Part shown: piece after piece, positions 51,278 through 60,628 of the stretch
Layout of the letters: every line of letters begins with the position of its first letter
How positions within the stretch are numbered: position 1 is the stretch's first letter
From: Devosia sp.
GTDB lineage: Bacteria; Pseudomonadota; Alphaproteobacteria; Rhizobiales; Devosiaceae
Direction: 5' to 3'
DNA: 64,000 bases
NCBI RefSeq assembly: GCF_014860165.1
Contig: NZ_JACZKG010000063.1
Span: 42,848 to 106,847 of the forward strand
Program-made: the position numbers and the translations under genes
The notes under the pieces: generated by a model
What the model was told of the DNA's origin: nothing
What the model saw: only the letters and a program-made list of their open reading frames with translations
Databases searched by the model: none

Positions 51278-52050
51278 TGGAACCCATTCTCAAGGCTCGT
51301 GGCCTCTCCAAGCGCTACGGCAAGGTGACCGCGCTCGACAATTGCGACTTCGACCTGATGCCGGGCGAGATCCTGGCGGTCATCGGCGACAATGGTGCCG
51401 GAAAGTCCTCGCTGATCAAGGCCCTGTCGGGCGCCATTACGCCCGATAGCGGCGAGATCTTCCTGGATGGACAGCCGGTCAGCTTCAACTCGCCCATCGC
51501 GGCCCGTCTGGCCGGGGTCGAGACGGTCTACCAGACCCTCGCCATGTCGCCGGCTCTGTCGATCGCCGACAACATGTTCATGGGCCGTGAACTCCGCAAA
51601 CCCGGCTTCATGGGCAAGGTCCTGCGCCAGCTTGACCGCCCGGCCATGGAGCGGATCGCCCGCGAGAAGCTGAGCGACCTGGGGCTGATGACCATCCAGA
51701 ACATCAATCAGGCCGTGGAAACCCTGTCCGGTGGTCAGCGCCAGGGCGTGGCCGTGGCCCGGGCCGCCGCCTTTGGCAGCAAGGTCATCATCCTGGACGA
51801 ACCCACCGCTGCGCTCGGCGTCAAGGAATCGCGGCGCGTGCTGGAGCTGATCCAGGACGTGCGCGCGCGTGGCATTCCGATCATCCTGATCAGCCACAAC
51901 ATGCCCCATGTCTTCGAAGTGGCCGATCGCATCCATGTGCACCGGCTGGGCAAGCGGCTCTGCGTCATCGACCCCAAGGACTATACCATGTCCGATGCGG
52001 TGGCCTTCATGACCGGCGCCAAGGCCGCGCCGGGATTGGCCCTGGCCTAG
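51277..52050 (+). CDS. frcA: Fructose-type ABC transporter ATPase FrcA
   Basis: A 257-residue single-domain ATPase with GDNGAGKSS, LSGGQRQGVAVARA and VIILDEPTAALG. Start at the ATG overlapping the frcC stop. Its TAG stop overlaps, on the opposite strand, the stop codon of the convergent LacI gene (CTAG at 52047-52050). Confidence 0.92.
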   Translation: MEPILKARGLSKRYGKVTALDNCDFDLMPGEILAVIGDNGAGKSSLIKALSGAITPDSGEIFLDGQPVSFNSPIAARLAGVETVYQTLAMSPALSIADNMFMGRELRKPGFMGKVLRQLDRPAMERIAREKLSDLGLMTIQNINQAVETLSGGQRQGVAVARAAAFGSKVIILDEPTAALGVKESRRVLELIQDVRARGIPIILISHNMPHVFEVADRIHVHRLGKRLCVIDPKDYTMSDAVAFMTGAKAAPGLALA

Positions 52051-53045
52051 CTGCGCGGCAGGTCGCCCGTGCTGCGGCCCCAGCGCACCATGCACTCGAT
52101 GACGCGTCGCACCGGCGGCGCGTCATTGGGCTCGTCGATGATATCAGCCAGCGCGGCACTGACCACGCCGGGGCGCGGCGCGATGGTCGTGATGGCGTGG
52201 CTGTCCCAACTGGCCAGCGCCACCCCGTCATGCCCGACAATGGCGAGATCGGTGGGGACTGCAAAGCCCAGCGCCGCGGCCGCATCCTTGACACCGATGG
52301 CCATCAGGTCATTGGCGCAGATGACCGCATCGGGCCTAGTCCGCCGTAGCAGCAGGGCGGCTTCCTTGTAGCCGGAATCATACGAGTAATCGCCGTGCTC
52401 GACGATGTCGAAGGCGAGGCCATGCGCTTCGAGGGCCGCCGAAAACCAGCCCCTGCGTTGCTTGTCGACATGACTCGAGGCGCGCCCGCAGAGATAAACG
52501 AAGCGCCGCCGTCCCTGCGCCACCAGGTGGCTCACCACCTCGACCGTGGCTGCGCGGGCGTCGAGCCGCACATCGGACACATCGCGGCCGGCAAGCGGCT
52601 CGGATGAGGCGATAATGGGCACGGCCGAGTGGAATATGGCGATGGCGTCATCGATGGAAACGGCGTCCGAATAGAGCACCACATGATCGACCTGGTAGGT
52701 CGAGGCGATGCGCATCAGCCGGTTGCGATCCTCGTGGTCGGCGCAGCGCAGCACCAGCGGCAGGCGCTCCTGTTCCTGGAGGCGCATGATGAGCTGGTCC
52801 AGCCCCTCGGCCTCGGCCGGGTTGGCGACGGTATTGACCACCAGCGCCACCAGCCGTGACTGGCTGTTGTTGAGCACCCGCGCCATGGCATTGGGCCGGA
52901 AACCATGTTCGTCGGCCAGCGCCAGGATGCGGGCGCGGGTGGCCGGCTTCATACTGGAGCCCGCCGCAAAGGCGCGCGACACAGTGGCCGAGGAGACACC
53001 TGCGAGCCTGGCCAGTTCCACCGATGTCATGCTCTTGCGCCGCAT
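52047..53045 (-). CDS. LacI-family transcriptional regulator (ThuR-like position)
   Basis: A 332-residue repressor with N-terminal helix-turn-helix VELARLAGVSSATVSRAFA and a sugar-binding sensor domain. Met at 53045 or 53033 may start it. It is followed on the same strand, going upstream, by the ThuB-like oxidoreductase gene. By position it should control the oxidoreductase, ThuA-like and importer genes, in which a LacI-type palindrome is found at 54154-54171. Confidence 0.88.
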   Translation of the reverse strand: MRRKSMTSVELARLAGVSSATVSRAFAAGSSMKPATRARILALADEHGFRPNAMARVLNNSQSRLVALVVNTVANPAEAEGLDQLIMRLQEQERLPLVLRCADHEDRNRLMRIASTYQVDHVVLYSDAVSIDDAIAIFHSAVPIIASSEPLAGRDVSDVRLDARAATVEVVSHLVAQGRRRFVYLCGRASSHVDKQRRGWFSAALEAHGLAFDIVEHGDYSYDSGYKEAALLLRRTRPDAVICANDLMAIGVKDAAAALGFAVPTDLAIVGHDGVALASWDSHAITTIAPRPGVVSAALADIIDEPNDAPPVRRVIECMVRWGRSTGDLPRS

Positions 53046-53070
53046 CCTGCCCCGCTCTCGTCGCCCCCGG

Positions 53071-54078
53071 TCAGGGTCCGGTCACCTCTAGCGCAATCGC
53101 CTCGCCGTCGCGAGAGGCCGAAAGCTTGATGGCATCCCACAGCCTGGCAAAGCGCAGTCCATTGGCCACGGTGGACGGATTGGCCATCCGCCCGTCGCGC
53201 ACCGCCTGGAATGTATGCATCGGCGTGTCGCGCGTCTCGCCTTCCTCGCATGGCTCTGCTACGCCGTCGATGCTCACCTCGCGCCACTTGCCCCAGGCGT
53301 CGATGCGCACGATCGCCCTGCTGTAGAACAAGGTGATTGCCGAGGCGCAGCCGGGCGGACCTTCGCCAGCGGCATTGAACGTCACCACCGCCCCGTTGGT
53401 GAGGCGCGCCGCCACTGCCGTCGCCAGGTCGACGGCAATGCCGCGATTGTTGGCATAGGCGGAGAGGCGGGCGAATTCGGCGTCGGCCAGCACGCATACG
53501 GTGTTCATCATGTGGGCGCCTGTATCGAACATGAAACCGCCGCCCGAAATCGCGGGGTTCTGCTTCCACTGTCCGGCATAATTGTCCTTCCAGCCTTCCC
53601 AGATCGAGGCATTGACGCTGACCAGCTCGCCGAACTCGCCGCGCCGGGCCCGGTCGCGCGTATCATGGACAAGGGGGGACAACCCGCCCTGGAAGGCGAC
53701 GACCACTGTCCGGCCGGTGCGCTTTTCCGCCTCGACCAGCGCCAGCGCCTCTTCGACCGTGGTGACCATCGGCTTTTCCAGCAACAGGTCATAGCCGGCT
53801 TCGATCACGGCCAGCGCATTGGCGCCGTGGAACACATGCGGGGTGGAGACATAGACGGCGTCCATCTGCCCCTGCATGGCCGCGAGCATCGCATCGGCAT
53901 CGCCATATTCGGCTGGTCGCGCCGCGCCTGCCGCCTCACAGGTATCGGCGAAGCGCCTGCGCGACACATCGCTGACCTCGGCCGTTGCGACAATGCGAAC
54001 ATCGTCCATTGCCGCCCAGCCCCGCGCATAGTCCGCCGCCTTGAGCCCGGCCCCGATCACACCCAGACGCAGAACCAT
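53071..54078 (-). CDS. Gfo/Idh/MocA oxidoreductase (ThuB-like)
   Basis: A 335-residue NAD(P)-dependent oxidoreductase. Rossmann motif LGVIGAGLKAADYARGW at the N-terminus, then YVSTPHVFHGANALAVIEAG and LLEKPMVT (Lys in the EKP motif is the usual catalytic residue). Start ATG at 54078 with GGGAGGG. Paired divergently with a ThuA-like gene. In rhizobia thuA and thuB products process trehalose or related disaccharides through 3-keto forms; the same is inferred here. Confidence 0.85.
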   Translation of the reverse strand: MVLRLGVIGAGLKAADYARGWAAMDDVRIVATAEVSDVSRRRFADTCEAAGAARPAEYGDADAMLAAMQGQMDAVYVSTPHVFHGANALAVIEAGYDLLLEKPMVTTVEEALALVEAEKRTGRTVVVAFQGGLSPLVHDTRDRARRGEFGELVSVNASIWEGWKDNYAGQWKQNPAISGGGFMFDTGAHMMNTVCVLADAEFARLSAYANNRGIAVDLATAVAARLTNGAVVTFNAAGEGPPGCASAITLFYSRAIVRIDAWGKWREVSIDGVAEPCEEGETRDTPMHTFQAVRDGRMANPSTVANGLRFARLWDAIKLSASRDGEAIALEVTGP

Positions 54079-54153
54079 AATCCCTCCCAATGAACACGCA
54101 GCCATGGCGGATAGCTAATGAAACAAACTCATTCAACCGCTACTTGCCAGCAA

Positions 54154-54171
54154 AATGTAAGCGTGTACATT
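54154..54171. promoter_or_regulatory. Candidate LacI-family operator
   Basis: AATGTA-AGCGTG-TACATT is an inverted repeat centred on CG, as is usual for LacI-family sites, in the 139-bp gap between the divergent MocA and ThuA genes. A second weaker repeat, AATGA (54117-54121) with TCATT (54129-54133), lies nearby. Confidence 0.55.
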
Positions 54172-54217
54172 CAGCCGCGTCAAGGTCGCTGACCGCGCCG
54201 ATCAGGGAGAAAGTGAA

Positions 54218-54946
54218 GTGACTATCCGCCTAACCATCTGGAACGAAGGTCGCCACGAGAAGCGCGATGCTGATGTGGCCAGGATCTATCCCGATGGCAT
54301 GGACGGCGCCATTGCTGGTGGCCTTAGCGATCGCGACTTTATCATAGAGCGCCGTTGCATCGACGACCCGGAGCAGGGGCTGAGCCAGGAACTGCTCGAT
54401 CGGACCGACGTCCTCACCTGGTGGGGCCATGTCGCTCATGATGAGGTGAGGGACGACATCATCGACCGGGTGCAGCAGCGCATCCTTGCCGGCATGGGGC
54501 TGGTGGTGCTGCATTCCGGGCACCATTCCAAGATGTTCCGGCGCATGATGGGCACTAATTGTAACCTGGCCTGGCGCGAACTGCCCGAGGGCGACCTGGA
54601 ACGCGTCTGGGTGACCAATCCCAGTCATCCCATCGCCGAGGGCGTGCCACCCTTTTTCGAGATTCCGCAGTCCGAAATGTATGGCGAGCCCTTCGACATC
54701 CCCGCCGCCGACGAGATCGTCTTCATGAGCTGGTACAAGGGAGGCGAAGTGTTCCGCTCCGGCCTCACCTTCTATCGCGGGCTGGGGCGCATCTTCTATT
54801 TCTCACCCGGCCACGAGACCTTCCCGATCTATCACCATCCCATGGTGCAGCACGTCATCGGCAACGGCATCGAATGGGCCATGCGGCCTCATTCGGGCGC
54901 GCGCAAACTCGACAACTGGCACCGCAAGGAGCCGATCCACCGTTAG
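54218..54946 (+). CDS. thuA: ThuA-family sugar utilisation protein
   Basis: A 242-residue protein of the ThuA family (class I glutamine amidotransferase-like fold). Start is GTG at 54218 behind GGGAGAAAG. Family stretches: IYPDGMDGAIAGGL near residue 24, DVLTWWGHVAHDEV, GLVVLHSGHHSKMFRRMMGT, and FYFSPGHETFPIYHHP. The family is needed for trehalose or trehalose-like sugar breakdown in rhizobia, with ThuB, by an incompletely known reaction. Cytoplasmic. Confidence 0.85.
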   Translation: MTIRLTIWNEGRHEKRDADVARIYPDGMDGAIAGGLSDRDFIIERRCIDDPEQGLSQELLDRTDVLTWWGHVAHDEVRDDIIDRVQQRILAGMGLVVLHSGHHSKMFRRMMGTNCNLAWRELPEGDLERVWVTNPSHPIAEGVPPFFEIPQSEMYGEPFDIPAADEIVFMSWYKGGEVFRSGLTFYRGLGRIFYFSPGHETFPIYHHPMVQHVIGNGIEWAMRPHSGARKLDNWHRKEPIHR

Positions 54947-54962
54947 CCTGGCCTACGGACCG

Positions 54963-56042
54963 CTACAGCCGCTGCCCGGCCGCATCGAAGGCCAGGCATG
55001 CGGCCGGATCGATGCCGACATTGACCACCGCACCCGCCGGAATGGCCGAATGGCCCTTCTGCTGGATGGTGATCTTGGCGTCGTTGCGGCCGGTTGCATA
55101 GACATAGGACACCCCGCCAAGCTGCTCGACCACCTGCGCGGTGGCGGTCAGGGCCGTGCCGCCGGTTTCGAGGAAATGCTCGGGGCGGATGCCCAGGGTC
55201 ACCCTGTCGCCGACCTTGGCCGATGTGCCGCGGGTTCGCACCACGACCGGGCTGCCGTCGAAATCATCGGGCTGCAGCGTGGCAGTCTTTCCGTCGGTGG
55301 CGACCACGCTGGCGGCCAGGAAATTCATGCGCGGCGAACCGATGAATCCGGCCACGAAGATATTGTCGGGATTGTCGTAGAGATCGATCGGCGTGCCCTG
55401 CTGCTCGATCCGGCCGGCGCGCAGCACCACGATTTTGTCGGCCAGCGTCATGGCTTCCACCTGGTCATGCGTCACATAGACCATGGTGGCGCCCAGCTCC
55501 TGGTGCAGCTTGGCGATTTCGATGCGCATCTGCACGCGCAATTCGGCATCGAGGTTGGAGAGCGGCTCGTCGAACAGGAATGCCTTGGGCTGGCGCACGA
55601 TGGCGCGGCCGATGGCGACGCGCTGCCGCTGGCCGCCAGAGAGCTGGCGCGGCTTGCGGTCGAGCAGGTCGTTGAGTTCGAGGGTGCGCGCGGCTTCCGC
55701 CACCCGGGCCGCGACCTGGTCGCGCGGCATGCCGCCCATGCGCAGGCCAAAGCCGAGATTCTGCTCGACCGTCATGTGGGGATAGAGGGCATAGCTCTGG
55801 AACACCATGGCGACGCCGCGTTCTGACGGGTCGAAGTCGGTAACATCCTCGCCCCCGATCAGCACCTGCCCGGCGCTGGGCTCCTCAAGGCCGGAAATGG
55901 TGCGCAGCAGCGTGGACTTGCCGCAGCCCGAAGGGCCGACAAACACCACGAACTCGCCATCGGCAATATCGAGATTGATGCCGTGCAGCACCGGCACTGC
56001 GCCAAAGCTCTTGTTGATTCCGCGCAGTCTCAGCTCGGCCAT
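54963..56042 (-). CDS. ugpC: Carbohydrate ABC transporter ATPase (UgpC/ThuK type)
   Basis: A 359-residue ATPase with [33 protein letters not shown] and [12 protein letters not shown], then a TOBE domain with GIRPEHFLE. Start at 56042 behind GGAGGAG. It resembles, but differs from, the UgpC-type protein at 31998-33056. Divergent from the importer genes thuE-like to thuG-like across 364 bp, and presumably their ATPase. Confidence 0.92.
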   Translation of the reverse strand: MAELRLRGINKSFGAVPVLHGINLDIADGEFVVFVGPSGCGKSTLLRTISGLEEPSAGQVLIGGEDVTDFDPSERGVAMVFQSYALYPHMTVEQNLGFGLRMGGMPRDQVAARVAEAARTLELNDLLDRKPRQLSGGQRQRVAIGRAIVRQPKAFLFDEPLSNLDAELRVQMRIEIAKLHQELGATMVYVTHDQVEAMTLADKIVVLRAGRIEQQGTPIDLYDNPDNIFVAGFIGSPRMNFLAASVVATDGKTATLQPDDFDGSPVVVRTRGTSAKVGDRVTLGIRPEHFLETGGTALTATAQVVEQLGGVSYVYATGRNDAKITIQQKGHSAIPAGAVVNVGIDPAACLAFDAAGQRL

Positions 56043-56406
56043 ATCAAGTCTCCTCCAGTTCGTCTGCGCCGATGGTCTGGGCCACCTGGCGCGGCGTTCG
56101 GGCACTGCCCGTCCTCGCCCGCATTTAGTGAGCCATCAAAACTAAAAGGCAAGGTCTATTTGCCGTTCAACATCTGGCACCTCGCCACTGCCACCCGTCA
56201 TCATTCTGATAACAAACAAGAAAAGATGATTTCGAGTTTGGACAGCGCTGCTGACCTAGCAGTGAGGCACGTACCTCTTGCCTATCTTTTACGGAATGCG
56301 TAGAAAGTATCAAGCGGGGAGTGTGCGGAGGATGCGCTTCCCTGTTGCAGCCAGGAAGGTCCGCAGAGCACCTCGAAAGCTGTCGTGAGGACATGAGGAG
56401 AAACCA
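56043..56406. other. Divergent control region of ThuEFG-like importer
   Basis: A 364-bp gap without a credible gene. A relatively AT-rich segment (about 56130-56300) likely holds the promoters. Short imperfect repeats such as GGCAA and TTGCC (about 56151-56167) are too weak to call operators. The importer gene's ribosome binding site GAGGAGA lies at its end. Confidence 0.5.
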
Positions 56407-57663
56407 ATGAAGCGTCTTGCGCTTGCCGCAATGCTGGGACTGGCCTTGGCCATGCCTGTCCAGGCCCAGACTGTGGTCAAACATCTGCACATCACTTCCA
56501 TCCCTGCCGAAGTGGAACTGATGAATTCCATCGCCGCCGATTTCATGGCGGCCAATCCGGACATCAAGGTGGAACTGCCATTCCTCGAAAACGAAGCCTT
56601 CAAGGCCAAGTTGACGACGCTGCTGCAGTCGGCCGATGCACCTGACGTGTTCCATTCCTGGGGTGGCGGCGTCTTCTACGAACAGGCCGCCGCTGGCGTG
56701 CTGCGTCCGATCGAGGACGTCCTGAGCGAAGAGGCCAAGGCCAATGTCGGCACCGCCGGCGTTTCCGCCTTCACCGCACCCGATGGCCATCTCTATGGCG
56801 TCGCCCGCGACGTCAGCGAAGTCGTGCTGTGGTACAACAAGGCCCTGTTCGAGCAGGCCGGTGTCGATCCGGCCAGCATGGCAACCTGGGAAGGTTTCCT
56901 GGCTGGCGTGCAGGCGTTCAAGGATGCCGGCATCACCCCGATTGCCATCGGCGCCAAGGACAAGTGGCCGGCCCACTTCTGGTGGTCCAAGCTGGTGATC
57001 CGCCTGGCCGGCCAGGAAGGCTTTGAAGCCGCTGCACGCGGCGAGGGTGACGGCTTTGCCGGCGAGGATTTCGTCAAGGCTGGCGAATACTTCCTCCAGC
57101 TTGCCGAACTCGATCCCTGGCAGGAAGGCTTCCTCGCCGCCACCTATGGCGATGCCTCCGGCCAGTTCGGCGACGGCCTCGCCGCCATGCACCTGATGGG
57201 TGACTGGGACTACGGCGCCATGAAGGACAACTCGGCCGACAAGCTGGGTATCCCCGACGAAGAGCTCGGTATTCTCCCCTTCCCGACCATCGAAGGCGGC
57301 AAGGGCGACCCGACCGACACGCTGGGTGGCCTGGGTGGCGTCCTGTTCTCCAGGAACGCGTCCGATGCTGCCGTCAAGTGGATCGAGTTCTTCAACAGCG
57401 TCGAGAACCAGGCCAAATACGCCAAGGATGCCTATTACATCCCGATCGCCAAGGGCGCGGCCGATGTCATGACCAACCCGTTCAAGGCGCAGATCGCCCA
57501 GAACATCGGCAATGCCCACTGGCATGCCAACTTCTTCGATCAGGCCCTGGGCCCCAATGTCGGCGGCGTCGTCAACGACGTTTCGGCTGAGCTGGCGGGT
57601 AGTGCCATGAGCGCGCAGGAAGCTGCCGAGCTCATCAAGGAAGCCGTCGACGACTCGCTCTGA
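56407..57663 (+). CDS. Carbohydrate ABC transporter binding protein (ThuE-like position)
   Basis: A 418-residue family 1 binding protein. Signal peptide about residues 1-20 (ending VQAQ). NSIAADFMAANPDIKVELPF, ADAPDVFHSWGGG and GHLYGVARDVSEVVLWYNK are typical of proteins that bind di- or oligosaccharides. The exact sugar is not readable; ThuA/ThuB neighbours suggest a trehalose-like or other glucoside. Confidence 0.9.
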   Translation: MKRLALAAMLGLALAMPVQAQTVVKHLHITSIPAEVELMNSIAADFMAANPDIKVELPFLENEAFKAKLTTLLQSADAPDVFHSWGGGVFYEQAAAGVLRPIEDVLSEEAKANVGTAGVSAFTAPDGHLYGVARDVSEVVLWYNKALFEQAGVDPASMATWEGFLAGVQAFKDAGITPIAIGAKDKWPAHFWWSKLVIRLAGQEGFEAAARGEGDGFAGEDFVKAGEYFLQLAELDPWQEGFLAATYGDASGQFGDGLAAMHLMGDWDYGAMKDNSADKLGIPDEELGILPFPTIEGGKGDPTDTLGGLGGVLFSRNASDAAVKWIEFFNSVENQAKYAKDAYYIPIAKGAADVMTNPFKAQIAQNIGNAHWHANFFDQALGPNVGGVVNDVSAELAGSAMSAQEAAELIKEAVDDSL

Positions 57664-57680
57664 GTTCGACACGGACGGCA

Positions 57681-57712
57681 CCGGCGGACGGTTCATCCCT
57701 TCCGTCCGCCGG
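57681..57712 (+). terminator. Hairpin between binding protein and permease genes
   Basis: CCGGCGGACGG (57681-57691) pairs perfectly with CCGTCCGCCGG (57702-57712) around 10 bases. Another case of a stable structure after a binding-protein gene. Confidence 0.55.
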
Positions 57713-57788
57713 GTCGCCATCAAGGTTCTGCCAACAGGCAGGAATGCCCGCCTCCGGCAGGGCTCGTTTGGTCGGGGAGGACCGATAT

Positions 57789-58721
57789 ATGGCCAGTGTC
57801 GCCACCGGTGCAGACATAGCGACATCAGTCGGCCTGCGCCGCCGCCGCTTCATGGAGCGCAAGAGCCTGCTCGCGTTGCTGCTCTTCCTGCCGCCCGCGC
57901 TGATCCTGTTCACGCTCTTTATCGTGCTGCCGATGGTCGATGCGGCGACCTTCTCGTTCTTCGACTGGAACGGCTACGGCCCCATTACCGATTTCGTCGG
58001 CTTCGAGAATTACGCCGACGTCCTCACCCACCGCAATTTCGGCACTGCCGTTCGCAACAGCCTGATCGTGGTGGCGGTGTCCCTGGTTATCCAGCTGCCG
58101 CTGGCAATGTGGTGCGCCATCGCTCTGTCCGAGCGCGGCGTCCATATCAATGTGCTGCGCACCCTGTTCTTCCTGCCCTTCATGCTTGCCGAAGTGGCCG
58201 CGGGCCTCATCTGGAAATTCGTCTATGATGGCAATTACGGGCTGCTGCCGGCCATCGGCGATGGCATTGGCGTCGATATGCCCTTCGTGCTGGGCGACAA
58301 GCTCTGGGTCATCCCCGCCATCATGCTGGTCATCACCTGGAAATATTTCGGCTTCCACATGATGATCTTCATCGCCGGGCTGCAGTCGATCCCGACAGAA
58401 GTCATCGAGGCAGCGCGCCTCGATGGCGTCAGGAAATGGCAGATCGTCCGGCACATCAAGATCCCGATGATCCGCTCGGCCATCGTCATCTCGGTCTTCT
58501 TCGCCATCACCGGCGCGCTGCAGCTGTTCGACCTGATCATCCCGCTGTCCAATGGCGGCCCATCGCATTCGAGCCACACCATCGTCACCTTCCTCTACCA
58601 GTTCGGCATTCTGCGCATGAAGCTGGGCTTTGGCGGTGCCGTCAGCGTGATCCTGTTCATCGCCTGCGTGATCGTGGCTCTCGCCTATCGTCGCATTCTC
58701 TTCAGGGTGGAGCAGAACTGA
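57789..58721 (+). CDS. Carbohydrate ABC transporter permease (MalF/ThuF type)
   Basis: A 310-residue permease with six predicted helices and the EAA loop EAARLDGVRKWQIVRHIKIP. Start is the ATG at 57789 behind GGGGAGGA; a longer frame from 57744 crosses that site. Its TGA overlaps the ATG of the next permease. Confidence 0.92.
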   Translation: MASVATGADIATSVGLRRRRFMERKSLLALLLFLPPALILFTLFIVLPMVDAATFSFFDWNGYGPITDFVGFENYADVLTHRNFGTAVRNSLIVVAVSLVIQLPLAMWCAIALSERGVHINVLRTLFFLPFMLAEVAAGLIWKFVYDGNYGLLPAIGDGIGVDMPFVLGDKLWVIPAIMLVITWKYFGFHMMIFIAGLQSIPTEVIEAARLDGVRKWQIVRHIKIPMIRSAIVISVFFAITGALQLFDLIIPLSNGGPSHSSHTIVTFLYQFGILRMKLGFGGAVSVILFIACVIVALAYRRILFRVEQN

Positions 58722-59563
58722 TGGTCGACGCATCCAGGAAACGCCAGTCGGTCATCTCGCCCATCCAATGGGTGACGCTGGCCATCGTCGCCGCCTTCGT
58801 TATCGTGCCCTTCTACACCACGGCTCTTGGTGGCTTCAAAGAGATCGGCGAATTGCGGGTCAATCCGTTCGGGCTGCCCGCCAGCTGGGATCCGGTGCGC
58901 TTCGTCGAGATCCTGGGCGGACCCCGCTATTTCTCCTCGCTGTGGAACTCGTTCCTGATCGCAGCCGGCACGGTCGTGCTGTCCACGCTCGTGGCGTCCA
59001 TGACGGCCTTTGCGTTGGCCCATATCAAGTTTTTCGGCAGCAAGTTCATCCTGGGCTATCTCATGCTGGGCCTGCTGTTCCCCACCGCCACCGGCATCCT
59101 GCCGCTCTTCATCAAGATGCGCGACCTGGGCATGCTCGACAGCCACTGGGGCATCATCATCGTGCAGGTGGCGTTCAGCGTGTCCTTCTCGGTGCTGCTG
59201 TTCCACAATTTCTTCAAGGAGCTGCCAAAGGAGCTGATCGACGCCGCGCGCATGGACAATTGCGGCTACGTCAAGATCTACTGGTATGTGACCCTGCCGC
59301 TCAGCCTGCCGATCATCGCCACGGTCGGCGTGTTCAACTTCGTCGGCAGCTGGAACAGCTTCCTGCTGCCGCTGATCGTGCTGAACTCGGAAGACAAATA
59401 CACTTGGCCGCTCGGCATCATGCAGTTCCAGGGACAATTCGGTTCCGACTGGCCGCGCATCCTGGCCTTCCTGACGCTGTCCATACTGCCGGCCATCGGC
59501 TTCTTCCTCCTGGCCCAGCGCTACATCATCTCCGGCCTGACCGGCGGCGCGGTGAAGGGCTAG
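58721..59563 (+). CDS. Carbohydrate ABC transporter permease (MalG/ThuG type)
   Basis: A 280-residue permease with EAA-type loop DAARMDNCGYVKIYWYVTLP and the MalG-type C-terminus ISGLTGGAVKG. The ATG at 58721 overlaps the previous stop (TGATG). Its own stop overlaps the stop of the convergent CDF transporter gene (CTAG at 59560-59563). Confidence 0.93.
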   Translation: MVDASRKRQSVISPIQWVTLAIVAAFVIVPFYTTALGGFKEIGELRVNPFGLPASWDPVRFVEILGGPRYFSSLWNSFLIAAGTVVLSTLVASMTAFALAHIKFFGSKFILGYLMLGLLFPTATGILPLFIKMRDLGMLDSHWGIIIVQVAFSVSFSVLLFHNFFKELPKELIDAARMDNCGYVKIYWYVTLPLSLPIIATVGVFNFVGSWNSFLLPLIVLNSEDKYTWPLGIMQFQGQFGSDWPRILAFLTLSILPAIGFFLLAQRYIISGLTGGAVKG

Positions 59564-60606
59564 GGAACTTCATCCGGCGTCAGCGCACAGCTGGCGCCGT
59601 CCGCGCCCCAGACGATCTCGACTGTCGAGTGGGTAATGCCATAGTCGGCCCGCAGGGTGCGCTTGACGGCGCGGGTGACAACCGCCACATCGCCGCCCGG
59701 TGCCAGTGCAATCTCCAGCGTCGCCACCGGCTTGCCCGAGGTGATCGACCAGACATGGACGTGGCGAACCGCCTCGAGCCCCGGCACCTGGGCGACCAGC
59801 GCCTTGCTCAAATCCTCGATCACCACATTGCCCGGCGTGCCCTCCATCAGGATATGCAGCGAGTTGCGGAACAGCGTCCAGGCACTGCGCAGGATGAGCA
59901 GGCTCACTAGCACCGACAGGATGGGATCAACAGGCATCCAGCCGGTCAGCCAGATGGTAACGGCCGCGGCAATCGCGGCGACCGAGCCGAGCAGGTCGCC
60001 CAGCACATGCACCATGGCGCCGCGGATGTTGACATGCTCCTTGTCGCCGCGCGCCAGCACCAGGAACACCACGATGTTGACGACGAGGCCCAGCACGGCG
60101 ACGACGAACATCGGCCCGGCCAGCACCTCGTGTGGCGTCATGAAGCGCTGGATAGCCTCGTAGACGATCCAGCCGACCAGCGCGAAGAGCGTGACCGCAT
60201 TGATCAGCCCGGCCACCACCTCCAGCCGCATATAGCCAAAGGTGCGCTTGCCATCGGAGACGCGACGCCCGAAGCGGAATGCCGCCCAGGCCAGCAGCAA
60301 TGCCGCCGCATCGGTCAGCATGTGGCCGGCATCGGCGATCAGCGCCAGCGAGCCCGACAGCAGGCCCGCGACGATTTCGGCCAGCATGAAGCCGGCCGTC
60401 AGCAGAAAACCGATCAGGACCACGCGTTCATTGGCGGCATTCACCGCGGGAGCGTGGCTATGGTCATGATCGTCGTGGTCATCGGCGTGGCCCGATTGCG
60501 GCTGGTCAGCATGATCCTGATCGGGGTGCTCAAGATCGGCATGGTCATGGCCCGCATGATCGTGCCCGTGGCCCATGGGGCCCTGTTCCTTGCTGCCGTA
60601 AGCCAT
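59560..60606 (-). CDS. Cation diffusion facilitator (CzcD/ZnT-type zinc efflux)
   Basis: A 348-residue transporter. A His/Asp-rich N-terminus (about residues 11-55, more than ten His) precedes six helices. Metal sites appear as HMLTD in helix 2 and HVLGD in helix 5, the HxxxD pair typical of zinc-type CDFs. A cytoplasmic ferredoxin-like domain with HVHVWSITSG follows. Start ATG at 60606 behind GGAGAGG. It exports Zn2+ (perhaps Co2+ or Cd2+) in exchange for protons. A perfect ArsR-type operator lies 22 bases upstream. Confidence 0.92.
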   Translation of the reverse strand: MAYGSKEQGPMGHGHDHAGHDHADLEHPDQDHADQPQSGHADDHDDHDHSHAPAVNAANERVVLIGFLLTAGFMLAEIVAGLLSGSLALIADAGHMLTDAAALLLAWAAFRFGRRVSDGKRTFGYMRLEVVAGLINAVTLFALVGWIVYEAIQRFMTPHEVLAGPMFVVAVLGLVVNIVVFLVLARGDKEHVNIRGAMVHVLGDLLGSVAAIAAAVTIWLTGWMPVDPILSVLVSLLILRSAWTLFRNSLHILMEGTPGNVVIEDLSKALVAQVPGLEAVRHVHVWSITSGKPVATLEIALAPGGDVAVVTRAVKRTLRADYGITHSTVEIVWGADGASCALTPDEVP

Positions 60607-60628
60607 CACGCCTCTCCGTCGGATACTA

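Noticed and set aside
56167..57825. 552-codon minus-strand open frame
   Set aside because: Antisense to the ThuE-like binding-protein gene and extending over its promoter; no family features.
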